NCBI GenBank assembly: GCA_946807835.1
Contig: OX327709.1
Span: forward strand, 20,709,501-20,773,500
From: Ailanthus altissimus
Taxonomy: Eukaryota > Streptophyta > Magnoliopsida > Sapindales > Simaroubaceae
DNA length: 64,000 nucleotides
Reading direction: 5' to 3'
Part shown: piece after piece, positions 50,076 through 61,672 of the stretch
Layout: every line of letters starts with the position of its first letter
Position numbering within the stretch: the first letter of the stretch is position 1
Position numbers and translations under genes: made by a program
Notes under the pieces: model-generated
The model's database searches: none
What the model was told of the DNA's origin: nothing
The model's input: only the letters and a program-made list of their open reading frames with translations

Positions 50076-51207
50076 TGTTATGGAAGTAAATAAAGTCCTA
50101 CTTTGACAAGAAATGAAAAAAAAATTATTGAGTATATAAGAAATGAATTATATCTCTATTAGTATGTGAATTTTTTAATAGAGTTTAAAAGTAAAATCAT
50201 GAGGGCTCAAGTTCAAAGTAGACAATATCATACAAATATAGAGATATATATAGTTCGTTGAACTCCTAACACTGGTATCAAAGCCATGCCCTAAAGTTAA
50301 TTATGTAGAAGAAATCTTTGGTATCAAACAAGAAGATGGAGAAGTATGGTATACTCCGATTTGCTTACGATGGGATCCATGGTTGTGCTCTATAAACAGG
50401 CAGTAATGTGCTCCAGGCTTCACGTAAGGTCAGCCAATGCAATGATAAAGAGTTGACCTGATAGAGCAGACTCTCAAAGTAGACGGTACTCTAGTACTTT
50501 ACATAAGGTGTGTCCTCCAACGCAATGATGCAGAGTTAATCTGATAGAGCGGGCTCTCCAGGTCGATAGTGTAGTACTCAAGGTCAGTGGTGCTATACTC
50601 TGGTATTTCAGGTAAGGCGAGCCATACTCCAGAGTTAACCATATGGAGAAAATCCTTAGTACCGAACAAGAAAGTGGTGAGTTTAATAAGCCTCGATTTG
50701 CTTGTGATAAGATCTATGATTAAACTCTATAAACAAGTGATGGTGTACTCCCGAGCTTCACATAAGGCGTGTCCTCCAATGCAGTGATGTGGAGTTAACC
50801 TGATAGAGCAAGCTCTCAAGGTTGATGGTGCTGTACTCAGGGTCAATAATGCAATACTCTAATGTTTCACGTAACGCGTATGTGCTCAATGCAGTGAAGT
50901 AAAGTAGAAAAATGAATACTAGACTATAGGGAGCGATGTCTTTCTATGTGGAAGATAAACTGATAGAATATCGTTTGAGGGGAGATTTAGTAGTCATTTA
51001 TTCGAGGAAAAGCTTGTTATAGAAGTAAATAAAGTCTCACATTAATTAATAAATAGGGAAGATCATGGGTATATAAGGAGTAAATTATATCTCTATTGGT
51101 ATAAGGCCTTTTTTATAAAGTCCAAGAACAAAACCATGAGATCTTAAGCTCAAAGTGGACAATATAATACTATATGGAGATATGTGTGATTCGTTAGGCT
51201 CTTAATA
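50076..51207 (+). mobile_element. TRIM: miniature LTR retrotransposon
   Basis: Two similar LTRs of about 195 bases (50076-50271 and 51015-51207) share TGTTATRGAAGTAAATAAAG, GTATATAAG and TATATCTCTATT. TGGTATCAAAGCC, a tRNA-Met primer site, starts at 50273, two bases after the left LTR. A purine-rich GAGGGGAGATT precedes the right LTR. The 743-base interior encodes nothing and is made largely of repeats of a GATAGAGC..CTCTCAAGG..TACTC unit of about 100-170 bases. This is the layout of a TRIM, which depends on proteins supplied in trans. Flanks AAAGC and GAAAC are not a convincing target duplication. Confidence 0.85.
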
Positions 51208-51949
51208 GAAACATTACAATATTAAAAGAAACGACGACAACATTCCCAAAATTTGATCTAAAAAATATATCTTTTTTTTTTGCAACTTACTCAAAAACGC
51301 CCATTTCTATTAGTTGAGTAGTTAAGTTTATTAGCTTAGATGCTAAAAAGAGTAGTAATATAGTACTTTACTTTTTTAAATACATATGGTATTATATCAA
51401 AATTTATTTTTTTAATTAAAAGAGTTATAAAATAATTAGTTAAATTAAAAAATTCAAATGTAGAAAAGGAAGAGCAGTTGTGGCCATTGTCATTGTCATT
51501 CGTGATAGCGATTTAACTCAAAAAGTTAATATAATGGGATTCAAAATTTTATAATTTATGCGATTATGAGATTATTATTGTTAAAAGAGCACTAAAGATG
51601 ACCAAACGATGAGACAAAGATGACAACTACCATAATGTTATAGTCAAACAATAATGTGTTACAATGCACTACAATAATCATTCAAATTATTGATTGCATA
51701 TCTTTTTAATAGTAGTGGCGGTACATGTAAATTATAGCCTTTTAACAGTGGTGTTAACGGTGGCCACAATTATTTGTCTTTTAGTTTTGCTACCTTTCAG
51801 TACTATTTTAACTAAAATAGCCATACCAGTAAATATATTTCAAAATTTTGAGTTTATTGGTGTTAATGTTTAGTCAGTTCATCATAATTATCATCATCAG
51901 TGCTAGTGACAATGGTGGTTGCCACCATTGTTGTTTAAATTTTATATTT
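51208..51949. other. AT-rich spacer
   Basis: No gene or clear repeat. A CATTGTCATTGTCATTCG patch occurs at about 51485-51505, with several GGTGGTTGCCACCATTG-type palindromic bits near 51912-51930. Confidence 0.5.
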
Positions 51950-52270
51950 TACTCTATTACAATAATGAGGAAGCATTTTTCTTTAATGATTGAGGAAGTA
52001 TGATTAATTAAGTGCTAATACTTGAAATGTGAAATTTGAATAATTAATTTGGATCATTCAAAGTAAGAGTAAAATCAACAAAAAAAAAAAAAATTCTATC
52101 TCAAATGATGTATTAAATAGTCATTAGATGATAAAATAGTATAATGAATTATTTTAAAAAATTATAAAGATTAAACATTTAATAATTTTTTGACACATTA
52201 TTTAAAATAAAAAATTTTAAATTATAATTTAAAAAATGGAACATTGTCCTTAAGAAATTAATTCATTATT
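51950..52270 (-). repeat. Inverted copy of part of AKR copy 3 intron 1 (fragment 1)
   Basis: The reverse complement of 43195-43460 matches this stretch. AATGAGGAAGCAT, TTAAGTGCTAATACTTGA and AATAATTAATTTGGATCA occur in order, then the MITE-like AT segment. Homology stops just short of where the exon 2 copy should be, so exon 2 is not present here. It runs into the truncated LTR of the copia element at 52275. Confidence 0.8.
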
Positions 52271-52274
52271 AAAA

Positions 52275-53175
52275 AATATACCAATTCTTCTAAGTTAACC
52301 CCAAGTTATGCTACTAAAAAAGCCAAGAACTATACTTTAATAACTCATATTATAAAGTAAAAACTCACTTAATGTAAACTCATTTTAATTAAATTAAGCT
52401 TGATCTTTAGATCAATAGTAACCACTTGATTAATCCTCTAATTGATGTTCATAATTAAAGTTAGGCAATAAAAAAAAAGTCTTACCTTTTTAATTATTTA
52501 TTTGCCCCCAAGTTACTAAATGTTCTAATGATCACTTTTAATATGTCTGTATTTGTAAATAATTTTACAAATAAAAATTATTATTCAATAAATAATTTTT
52601 TAAATAAACTGTGGTCACAGATTCTAATGATCAAGTATTACAAACAGCTTAGGTAGACATTATTTATTAGATTCCATCTTGCAAATATATGTTCCTACGA
52701 CCTATGAAATTATATCTCCAAGCTATCGAGGTTTTGACAGTTTATATAGATCTTACTCTGTGATAACTCAAAAGATACAACGCATAAATGTAAGTCATTA
52801 CCTGATTAGAATTAAGATCTACGACATTTAGTTAACCAGATCTAAATTCACAATAGTCCTATTCAATGTAACCTATACATTAGTTTTTCTACTCGAAGTC
52901 TCTACTTCGATGATCAAGGTAAATCATCTACTGTAAGAAGGAGAAAAATTACAACCTTACATAATGAAATGTCATTTTCATTAATGGTTGTTAACTAGAT
53001 TTAATTTATAAATAACTTGTAATTTATACCCTCTGTATTAACATCATATGCCTAATACATAGATGAATATGGATCATTAATGTATGCTCAATTATATAGA
53101 TAAATAAACTTTATTAATCTAATAAAATATTATTTCACATGCTTTAAGGGCATAAATAGCATTATATGTCTAACA
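52275..53175 (-). repeat. Left LTR (3' LTR) of the copia element, truncated
   Basis: It aligns with 58908-59854 of the right LTR, for example the shared CCAAGCTATCGAGGTTTTGA and ACTCGAAGTCTCTACTTCGA blocks, and ends TCTAACA. Its outer part, corresponding to 58470-58905, is absent, implying a deletion at this end that also removed any target duplication. Confidence 0.85.
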
Positions 53176-53343
53176 ATCTCTCACTTGCCCTAAATTATGT
53201 TGAGTAACTATTAAACCCCTATATTATTCATATGTGTTTCGAAACTTTTTGCTAGCAATGGCTTAGGTGAATGGATTCACTAGATTATCCGTTTATGTGA
53301 TCTTAGATACCATAACCTTACCATTTTACACACAACTCCCTTA

Positions 53344-55837
53344 CTAAACATTATTTTCTCTTAATGTCTTTTCTTCTCTTGTGGTATTCAGTTCCTTAGA
53401 CTGCGCTACTGCTCTATTATTATCACAATAAATAACAATGGGCATCTTAGCACTAAGCACCACTTCAAGTTCTACAAGAAACTTGCGGAGCCATATAACC
53501 TCTTTTGCAGCTTCTGACGCAGCTATATATTCAGCTTCCATGGTAGAGTCTACGATGCATAATTACTTTACACTTCTCTAACTTATAGCCCTACCATCTA
53601 AAGTAAATACATATCCTAAGGTGGATCTTCGAGCATCCTTATCTGCTGAAAAATCTGAATCTGTATAGCCAATATGTATAAGATCTTCACTGGAATACAT
53701 GAGTATATACTATTTCGTTCTCTGAAGATACTTAAATATATGCTTTACTGCAGTCCAGTGTTCTAGTCCTAAATTAGATTGATATTTGTTGAATATGCCG
53801 ACTACATAACAAATATTTGGTCTAGTATATAGCATTGCATATATGAAATTTTCTACTGCTGATGCATAAAGAATTTATCTCATGTGATCTATCTCTTCAA
53901 GAGTTTTGGGACACTGATCCTTGGATAGATCAATTTCATGTCTAAAAGAAAGTGATTCCTTTTTGGATTTATGCATAGTAAACATATCCAAAATTTTGTT
54001 TATATATACAGCTTGTGATAAAGTTAACATCCTATTTTTACGATCTCATATTAACTTAATTCCAAGGATGTAACTAGCTTCACCTAAGTCTTTCATATCA
54101 AATTGGTTAGATAACTAAATTTTAACTGATGATAATGCTCCTATATCATTTTCAATTGGTAGTATATCATATACGTATAGAACTAGAAGAACCACCAACT
54201 GCTCATCTATCTTCTTGTAAACACAAGGTTTATCAGGATTTTGATTAAAACCAAACGATTTGATTACCTGATCAAATCTGATGTTCCATGATCTAGATGC
54301 TTGTTTAAGCCCATAGATAGATTTTTGCATTTTACAATCCATATGCTCTTGACCTATAATTATAAAACCATCGGGTTGTATCATATAGATATTTTCTTTA
54401 AGATTGTCATTAAGAATAACAGTATTGACATCCATTTGTTAAATCTTATAATCAAGATTTGTTGTAATAGATAAGAGAATTCTAATAGACTTAAGCATAA
54501 CTACCGGCGAAAAGGTCTCCTCATAATCGATACCTTCTTTCTAGGTGTACCCTTTAGCAACAAGCCTAGTTTTGAAGGTTTTCACCTTCCCATCTACCCC
54601 TCTCTTTCTCTTGCAGACCCATTTATACCCTATGGGTTTTTGTTCCCTTCGGGTTTCTCTACAATTTTCCAGACTTTATTGGAATACATGGAATCCATTT
54701 TTGATTTCATAGCTTTATGCTAATAGTTTGCATCCTTATCAACCATTGCTTCATCGTAGCTAGTGGGATTTAGTTCATGCTCATTAGAGATTGTCTGAAA
54801 TGACTCATTAATTAACATGTACTTAGTTGGACGTCTAATAATCCTCCTACTATGATGAAGTACCAGTGCTTGTTGTTCTGCAACTGACTCTAGCTGGTTA
54901 TTATGATCTGGATTGAGAATTTACTCATTGACTCTATCAGGCATAATATTAGAATTCCCAAATAATTCATCAAGAATTATCTTACTTCTAGGCTTGAAGT
55001 CTTTCATATAGTATTCTTTAAGAAAGATTGCATTAGTGCTAGCTAATACTTTTTTTATCTTGAGAACTATAGAAAAGACTTCCTCTTGTTCTTTAAGGAT
55101 AACCAACAAACAGATAAACTTCTGACTTCGATTCTAATTTGTCTGTCTTCCCTTTTAGCACATAAGCTGAACAACCCTATATATGTATGTGACGTAAACT
55201 TGGTTTACGTCCTATCCACATTTTCAGAGGTGTTTTAGAGATTGACTTAGATAGAATTAAGTTAAGGAGATACATGACTGTTTCTAATGCATAACCCCAG
55301 AACGAGATGGGTAAAGTTGAATAACTCATCATTGACCTCACCATTTCAAGAAGAGTTTCACTTCTCCTTTCTGTTACACTATTTTGCTATGGTGACCTTA
55401 GTGCAGTCAGCTGGGATAATATCTCATTGTCTAACAAATAGGTCTTAAACTCACTATAGAGGTATTTGTCACCTCAATCAGATCGAAGTGTCTTTATGTG
55501 TTTTCCTAATTATCTTTCCACTTCTACTTGAAACTCTTTGAATTTATCAAACGCCTCAGACTTATGGGACATTAGGTACACATAACCAATTCTAGAATGA
55601 TCATCAATGAAAGTGATAAAATATTTATAACCTCCCTTAGTTTGTGTGCTCATGGGCCCACACACATCAGAGTGTACTAATTCTAACGTTTCAATGGCTT
55701 TATTACCTTTAGTATTAAAGGGTCTTCTAATCAATTTATCTTCTATACAAGATTCACAGACTGGTAATGGTTCAATATCTAATGAACTCAAAGAAAAATC
55801 TTTGACTAGCCTTTGGATCCTATCTAGACTAATATGA
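53344..55837 (-). pseudogene. Copia pol: integrase, reverse transcriptase and RNase H fragments
   Basis: Minus-strand open stretches: 55791-55510 with CESCIEDKLIRRPF, HSDVCGPM and FITFIDDHSRIGYVYL (pre-integrase and the integrase core); 54435-54115 with MQKSIYGLKQASRSWN (RT); 53541-53344 with MEAEYIAASEAAKEVIWLR (RNase H). In the RT loop the usual YVDD reads YVYD (about 54160). Stops and frame changes separate the parts. The order integrase before RT defines copia. Confidence 0.88.
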
Positions 55838-56389
55838 CCAAGACGTAGATGTCATAGATACGTTTGATTAGTGGGAGTCACTTTAATCCTCTTGTGGTGA
55901 TTAGATTCATTATTCAATTTTGTATCAAGCGGTGTGTTAATTTTGGGAAATATGCAGTAGAAACTGTTAACTAGTGTACTGGAACATATAAACGACTTAT
56001 TTCTTTTGATTACCATAGTTTAGTCAAATTAATAGAATATACAAAGTTATTCAAATAACTAACTGAAATTAAATTGCTTTTAAGTTCTAGTACTAACAAA
56101 CAGTCATCTAATATTAAAGTCCTAAAACCATCAAAATGGAGATGAACTCCCACTAACTTGGTTGCAACAATTGTACCATTTTCTAGCCTAAGATTGATTT
56201 TTCCTTCGTTAAGTGATTTGGTTTCTTGGAACTCTTACAAAAATTACAAATTTGATTAGTGACTCTAGAATCTATTATCCAAAAATTTGTAGAAATCTTA
56301 CTAGAAGATAAGTTGTCCTTTTAGCTACTAAAAACTTAACTAAATAACAGTTTCTCTTTCAATGCCCTTTAATGCCACATTAAAATATT

Positions 56390-58440
56390 TTTCTTTGCGC
56401 CTTACTACATTTTTATGAATTTGCACAAATCTTGAATTAGATGTTTTCTTTGACTTGTTTTTATTTTTCTTACTACTTTTTCCCTTATGATTAAGACCAA
56501 AAAAGAAAGATTGGCCCTTTAGTCAAGTGACTATTATAAACATCTATTTTATCTTAGAGTGTATTTTCATTAGGTTTTAGAGGGCATTTATCAATCAAGA
56601 CATATCTGTGCCTTTTAGCTGTAAGTTCAATATCTAAGTTCCTTTCTCAATTCACATAATTATTTCCGGACAACTTGTTTTAGTTTAGGATTAATGCTAG
56701 TAGGCTAAATAAAGACATAATTCTGAAAAATAAATTCATACATGAGCATACATTATCTAATAGCGTGTGTAACTTTCGCATAAATGCATTTATGTAGAAC
56801 TTTTTAACTACATTATGCATCAGTAATCCAATTTTCATTTAGAATACGCCTCCGTAGGGTAGTTGTATCCGTCATAAATCAGACTAGTATTATACTAATT
56901 TCTTACTATTATCTCGATATCTCATATCAAATAATAATAAACTACTTATTCTTTAGCCCTTAGATTTAATTGACAAGAACTCCGTAGGGAGGATATCAAT
57001 CAACATAAGTTGAGTGTACAACCATTATTTCAATCATTTATATTTTTCAATTAAAAAAGCCACCATAGGGTAGTCAGTTTTGCATGAGTCCTATATTGAA
57101 TCTTATCATTTAGGAAAGTCTTATCTAGTAACCAGTTTTGATTAATACCCTCCGTATGGAGCTCACAAAATTTTAGATAAAGCATTAATCTACTTTATTA
57201 TAGGACCAATAATGGAGGCTATGGGCTTTATGCCTAAAGCCATCTCTTACTCAATATTTTAATTTTTAGAGTTTTTAATTAATTTATAAAATGACATTCT
57301 ACTCATTAATATCTAATTTTATTTTTATAAAATAATTAATATGGTCATGTCAAATAATAAATTAATATAATATTAAAAAATATGATAATAATCTTATCTT
57401 AATCTCACTAGAACATTAATGTCATATAAAATGATATATTTTATACATGGATATGTGAGTATGGTACCCTTAATCTATATAACATGTTATTCATCCAATC
57501 AATTAACTAGATAAATAAATAACCCACAGTTCATAGCTTTTTCTAAGAAAAAAAAATATTTAAAACTAAGCCTAAGTTCTTCAAAGTCTTTCTTGAAGTC
57601 AATTTAGGTTCTTTCATAATGTTACATCTTCTTACTTATCTTCTTTTATGGGTTTGAATTTTTGGCCTATTAATTTTCTTTGGTCCACTTATTTTTAAAA
57701 TAAATTAGGCATATTTTAACCTTAAAAATATTTTGGGCATTTTTTAAAATATTTTTATATCTAATAATTTTAATAAAATAGCCTAAATAAAATTTTATAA
57801 AATTTGGACTAAAATTAAAAGGAGTTTATGCTAACTTTGAATTTGAAAATACCTAAAATTAGTCCAAAAATAAATTTAGATCAAATTTGGGAACCTATTT
57901 ACAAATATCTCAAAGTTCTTTAGCCAAACTATAATTACCCAAGTCTTGGAAGGGGCTGAATAAAAATAAAATTCTGTTATAAACTATTTGCACAATTGAC
58001 AAACTTTTAAGAGTCTATTTGTACAACATGCAAACATCTCACTCAAAAACAAAATTATTTACAACAAAGAGGGGCTTATGTGAGAATTTTTAGAAGAACC
58101 CTAATCATCTCATCCTCACTGCGCCGCTTCTACACTTTCTTTGCCTTTTTCTTTTTTTCTTTTTTTTGCATTATGTGTTTTTTTTTAATTCTTCCTTTTT
58201 TTATTACAACCAAAATAATAATAAAAATATATATTCTGTAGATTGCATATCAAAACCTTAAGTCATTTAATTGGTTTATAAAAAAAAATTAAAAAATCAT
58301 CAAGAATTAACATAACCATAAATTATTATGGGCACAACCATTCATCATATAATTAATAAAAATAACAAATATAGATTAAATATGTAATTGGTGTCACAAT
58401 AAATAATTGCTACCACACATAAAAATAAATTATACATGTA
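56390..58440 (-). other. Copia gag remnant and unusually long leader
   Basis: Gag coding sense begins near 56700 (GNNYVNWERNLDIEL-like) and is lost after about 50 codons, so most of gag is deleted. From 56700 to the primer site at 58455 no coding sense is visible. Around 56845-57175 the sequence carries several copies of a CTCCGTAGGG-type motif and its variants, spaced about 60-130 bases, of unknown meaning. 57300-58440 is AT-rich. Confidence 0.6.
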
Positions 58441-58469
58441 ATATAAAATAAAGCGGCTCTGATACCAGT

Positions 58470-59854
58470 TGTTGGTTTAAAATAAAAAAATTTCGGTTTA
58501 TAAAAAATAAACGCAACGGCTCTAATACCATTACCTCAATTCCTTGCTATGAAAAATCTTAAATTGACTGGATGTAATCTTCTCTACTATCCTCAATCTT
58601 CAAACTCAATGTGTGTGGACACGTGAATCTTTCTTAATCTCTAAAAAACACTAATACCCAAATCTGAGATAATTGTAATAATTAAATTTTTTTTCCACGT
58701 AAAGATACGTAAAAAATAATTTTCTAGTTATGATTGTTGTTTTCTTTACTACTCCATACTTCTTATATATATAGCAATCTTCATTGGATATTTAGAATTA
58801 GATTAGCATTAAGAAATTAGAGTTTGATTATGATCTGAGCTAATAGAGGGACTGCAAGGCCTATGGGCTTCTTAGCTCCAATTTAAAAGCCTAGTCCTTA
58901 TTATCTCATAATACACCAATTCTTCTAAGTTAACTTCAAACTATTCCACTAAAAGTCAAGAGTTATACTCTAGTAATTCGTGTTATAAAGTAAAAGCTTA
59001 TTTAATTAAAACTCATTTTAATTAAATTAAGCTTGATCTTTAGACCAATAATAACCACTTGATTAACCCTCTAAATGTTCATAATTAAAGCTAAGCAATG
59101 AAAAAAATGTATTACTTTTTTAATTACTTATTTGTCCCCAAGTCACTGAATGCTCTAATTATCACTTTTAATATGTCTGTATTTATAAATAATTTTACAA
59201 ATAAATATTATTATTCAATAAATAATTTATTGAATAAAATGTGACCACAGATTCTAATGATCAAGTACTGCAGACAGCTTAGGTGGACATTATTTATTAG
59301 ATTCCATCTTGCAAATATATGTTCTTACGACCTATGAAATTATATCTCCAAGCTATCGAGGTTTTGACCGTTTATATAGATCTTACTCTGTTATAACTCA
59401 AAAAATACAACACATAAATGTAAGTTCATTACCTGCTCAGGATTAAGATCAATCAAGCTTACTAAAGCTTTTGTGAATTAAGATCTACAACAGTTAGTTA
59501 ACCAAATCGAAATTCACAGTAGTCCCATTCAATGTAACTTATACATTAGTTTTTCTACTCGAAGTCTCTACTTCGATGATCAAGGTAAATCATCTACTGT
59601 AAGAAGGAGAAAAACTACAACCTTACATAATAAAATGTCATTTTCATTAATAGTTGTAAACTAGATTTAATTTATAAATAACTTGTAATCTATACTCTCT
59701 GTATTAGCATCATACTCCTAATACATAGATCACATACTTTATAAATATGGGCTCATCAATATATGCTCAATTATATATATAAATAAACTTTATGAATCTA
59801 ATAAAATATTATTTCATATGTTTTAAGGATATAAATAACATTATAAGTCTAACA
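58470..59854 (-). repeat. Right LTR (5' LTR) of the copia element
   Basis: The sequence is 1385 bases, begins TGTTGG and ends TCTAACA. A second primer-site-like block (GGTATTAGAGCCG, minus strand, about 58513-58529) lies inside it, about 60 bases from the first, so the junction between LTR and leader seems to be duplicated. It is longer than the left LTR by about 430 outer bases plus two short insertions. Confidence 0.8.
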
Positions 59855-59865
59855 ATTTATCCTAT

Positions 59866-60045
59866 ATTTCAACCAAGCAATAATGTTTCAGGTGGTTCTC
59901 ACTTTCCTTTCTATTTCTTCAAAATTTGGAAGAGCAAGCACCATTCTCTTTGGACCATGATATCTTATTTATAATAATTATAGGCGATTCTCAATTTCCT
60001 TTCTATTTCTCCCAAATTTGGGAGCAAATGCCATTTTTTTATAGT
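59866..60045 (-). repeat. Inverted copy of part of AKR copy 3 intron 1 (fragment 2)
   Basis: The reverse complement of about 39580-39750 matches: CAATAATGTTTCAGGTGGTT, CTCACTTTCCTTTCTATTTC, and GGGAGCAAATGCCATT versus GGGAGCAAACACCATT. It begins right after the copia LTR and ends at the TIR element. Two near repeats of CTTTCTATTTCTxC..GGGAGCAAxxxCCATT within it are also present in the intron, so the internal duplication is older than the inversion copy. Confidence 0.85.
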
Positions 60046-60389
60046 TTTTTTAGAGGTGATAGGTAGGTTGTGCCATATTGGTATAACCCATTAAATTTTA
60101 GCTCAGTCACGATTATCTAAGTTTCAGACCAGCATAACCTATGAGCACGGCAAGGTAAGTTTCGTGGGTCATTTTTTAATTTAAAAAATTAAAATAACAT
60201 TTTATTTTTGTATTTATATTCAATAATTTTATATTTGTAATAATATCAATAAATATTTATCTTTAATGAAATTATAATTATAATTATGAATTTATAATTA
60301 TAACACAATTCCACTCCAATATAATCTTAATTGTTATTACAATTAATAATTTTAATTGTTATTATAATATTTATAATTGCAGTTAAAAT

Positions 60390-61140
60390 ATTGTAAGATA
60401 AATAATTAAATTATTTAATTTATCCCATGAATACACCTTAATTATAATTAAATGAGTGAATCCTTGTATAATTGAATTATAATTTTAATTTAATTAATTT
60501 AATTATTTAATTTATTCCATAAATAATACAAATTAATTCAAATTGAAATCGAATCCTTGTACAACTAATTTATAATTTCAATCAATTCAATTGAATTATC
60601 TAATTTATCTTATGAATACCAATAAATTGAAATTAAATGATTGAAACCTTGTATAATTGAATTATAATTTCAATCAATTCATTTGAATAATTTAAATTAT
60701 CTCATGAATACAAATTAATTAAAATTAAATGATTGAATCCTTGTACAATTAAATTTTAATTTTAATTTAATCAATTAAATTCAAATAATGCTACACATCC
60801 CAAGTTATATTTCAAATTGTATTCAAATAATGATATGTCAAACAATCATTGGGTGGTGTAATGAATAATTTTAAAATTTACATCATTTCATTACCCAATG
60901 ATTGTTTGATATATCAGTATTTGGGATATAACTTGGATATGTAGCATTACTCTTAAATTGTTTAATTTATCCTATGAATACCAATTAATTTAAATTAAAT
61001 AATTAAATCCTTGTACAATTGAATTATAATTTTAATTTAGTTATTTCACAATTGAATTATAATTACATTTTATTAACTTGAACTATTTGATTTACCACAT
61101 GAATATAAATTAATAGAAAATAGAAACTGAACATTGCATA
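60390..61140. repeat. Minisatellite, period roughly 110-120 bases
   Basis: Five to six diverged units, each containing TTTATCYYATGAATA, then AATTAAAATTAAATGATTGA-like sequence, then ATCCTTGTACAATTGAATTA. The array is interrupted at about 60785-60955 by the MITE. There are no conserved identical repeats with unique spacers, so it is not CRISPR-like. Confidence 0.75.
60786..60955. mobile_element. Small hairpin MITE nested in the minisatellite
   Basis: The ends AATGCTACACATCCCAAG and, in reverse, AATGCTACATATCCAAG pair as an inverted repeat, and the inner parts also pair (CAAACAATCATTGGGT with its complement about 70 bases on). It is about 170 bases with no coding sequence. It interrupts a repeat unit, so it is younger than the array. 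Confidence 0.75.
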
Positions 61141-61599
61141 ATTAAATTTTAATTTTTAATTAATTAAAGTATAACATTGATTTTTTTTTAATTTACTCAA
61201 TTGGATGATTTTATAATGAATATAAACTAATTAAAAATATAATTAATTTAATACAAAATAAAATATATAATAACATATTTTAATTATACAAAAACTCATA
61301 TTTAATATTAATTTGAAGAATATAATCAAAAGTGTTATTTAGTCTAATAGTTTAGTATTCTCTATGTAATTGAGTTTTTGGCAGTGAGAAATTGAATGAG
61401 GCCCTTGATGAACCGTGCTTAGCCCATTACGAGCTCGTGCAAGACCTATAATTCAAAAAATACAGCCCAACAACACGATATATTGGCCGTACCGGCCCAT
61501 TATACATTACAATGGCATGTTGGACCGTACTAGCCATGATACATTACAATGCTATGCTCAGTTAAACCTATTTATCATCTCTACCATTTTCTTCACCTT

Positions 61600-61672
61600 G
61601 AATATCTAATTTGTTTCACTAAGGTTGATTTAGGTCATGTTTTTCTTTTCTTTTCCTTTTTCTTAAAGCAGA
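61600..61672 (-). repeat. Inverted copy of part of AKR copy 3 intron 1 (fragment 3)
   Basis: The reverse complement of about 39480-39560 matches: ATCTAATTTGTTTCAC, then AAGGTTGATTTAGGTCATG versus AAGGCTGATCTTGACCGTG, and CTTAAAGCAG at its end. It continues the homology of the fragment at 59866-60045 and is cut at 61673 by the next copia LTR. Confidence 0.78.

Larger units (their letters stand above)
52275..59854 (-). mobile_element. Ty1/copia retrotransposon with long LTRs, degenerate
   Basis: This is a minus-strand copia element inserted into the inverted AKR intron copy. The right, 5' LTR is 58470-59854. The left, 3' LTR (52275-53175) lacks the first 430 or so bases. A primer-binding site (ACTGGTATCAGAGCC, minus strand) lies beside the right LTR at about 58455-58470, and a purine-rich tract precedes the left LTR (53176-53195). 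Reading the minus strand: a 1.7 kb leader, a shortened gag starting near 56700 with a broken zinc knuckle at about 56350, pre-integrase and integrase (55837-55510), RT (54500-53900) and RNase H (53541-53344). All parts are interrupted. Confidence 0.9.
60046..61590. mobile_element. TIR element carrying a minisatellite and a nested MITE
   Basis: The left end AGAGGTGATAGGTAGGTT (about 60051) pairs with the right end AACCTATTTATCATCTCT (about 61565-61582). Flanks resembling CCATTTTTT and CCATTTTCTT suggest a 9-10 base target duplication, as in Mutator-like elements. Inside, near both ends, are GCCC/GGGC-type patches, and 60390-61140 is filled by a tandem array interrupted by a small hairpin element. 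No ORF is recognised. It lies between two intron-copy fragments that are adjacent in the AKR intron, which independently proves it is an insertion. Confidence 0.75.

Noticed and set aside
50071..51212. Target-site duplication for the TRIM element
   Set aside because: Flanks AAAGC and GAAAC match only if shifted, so no duplication is claimed.
60390..61140. Regularly spaced repeats resembling a CRISPR array
   Set aside because: The units are diverged, AT-rich and contiguous, with no unique spacers, and the genome is a plant's. It is a minisatellite.
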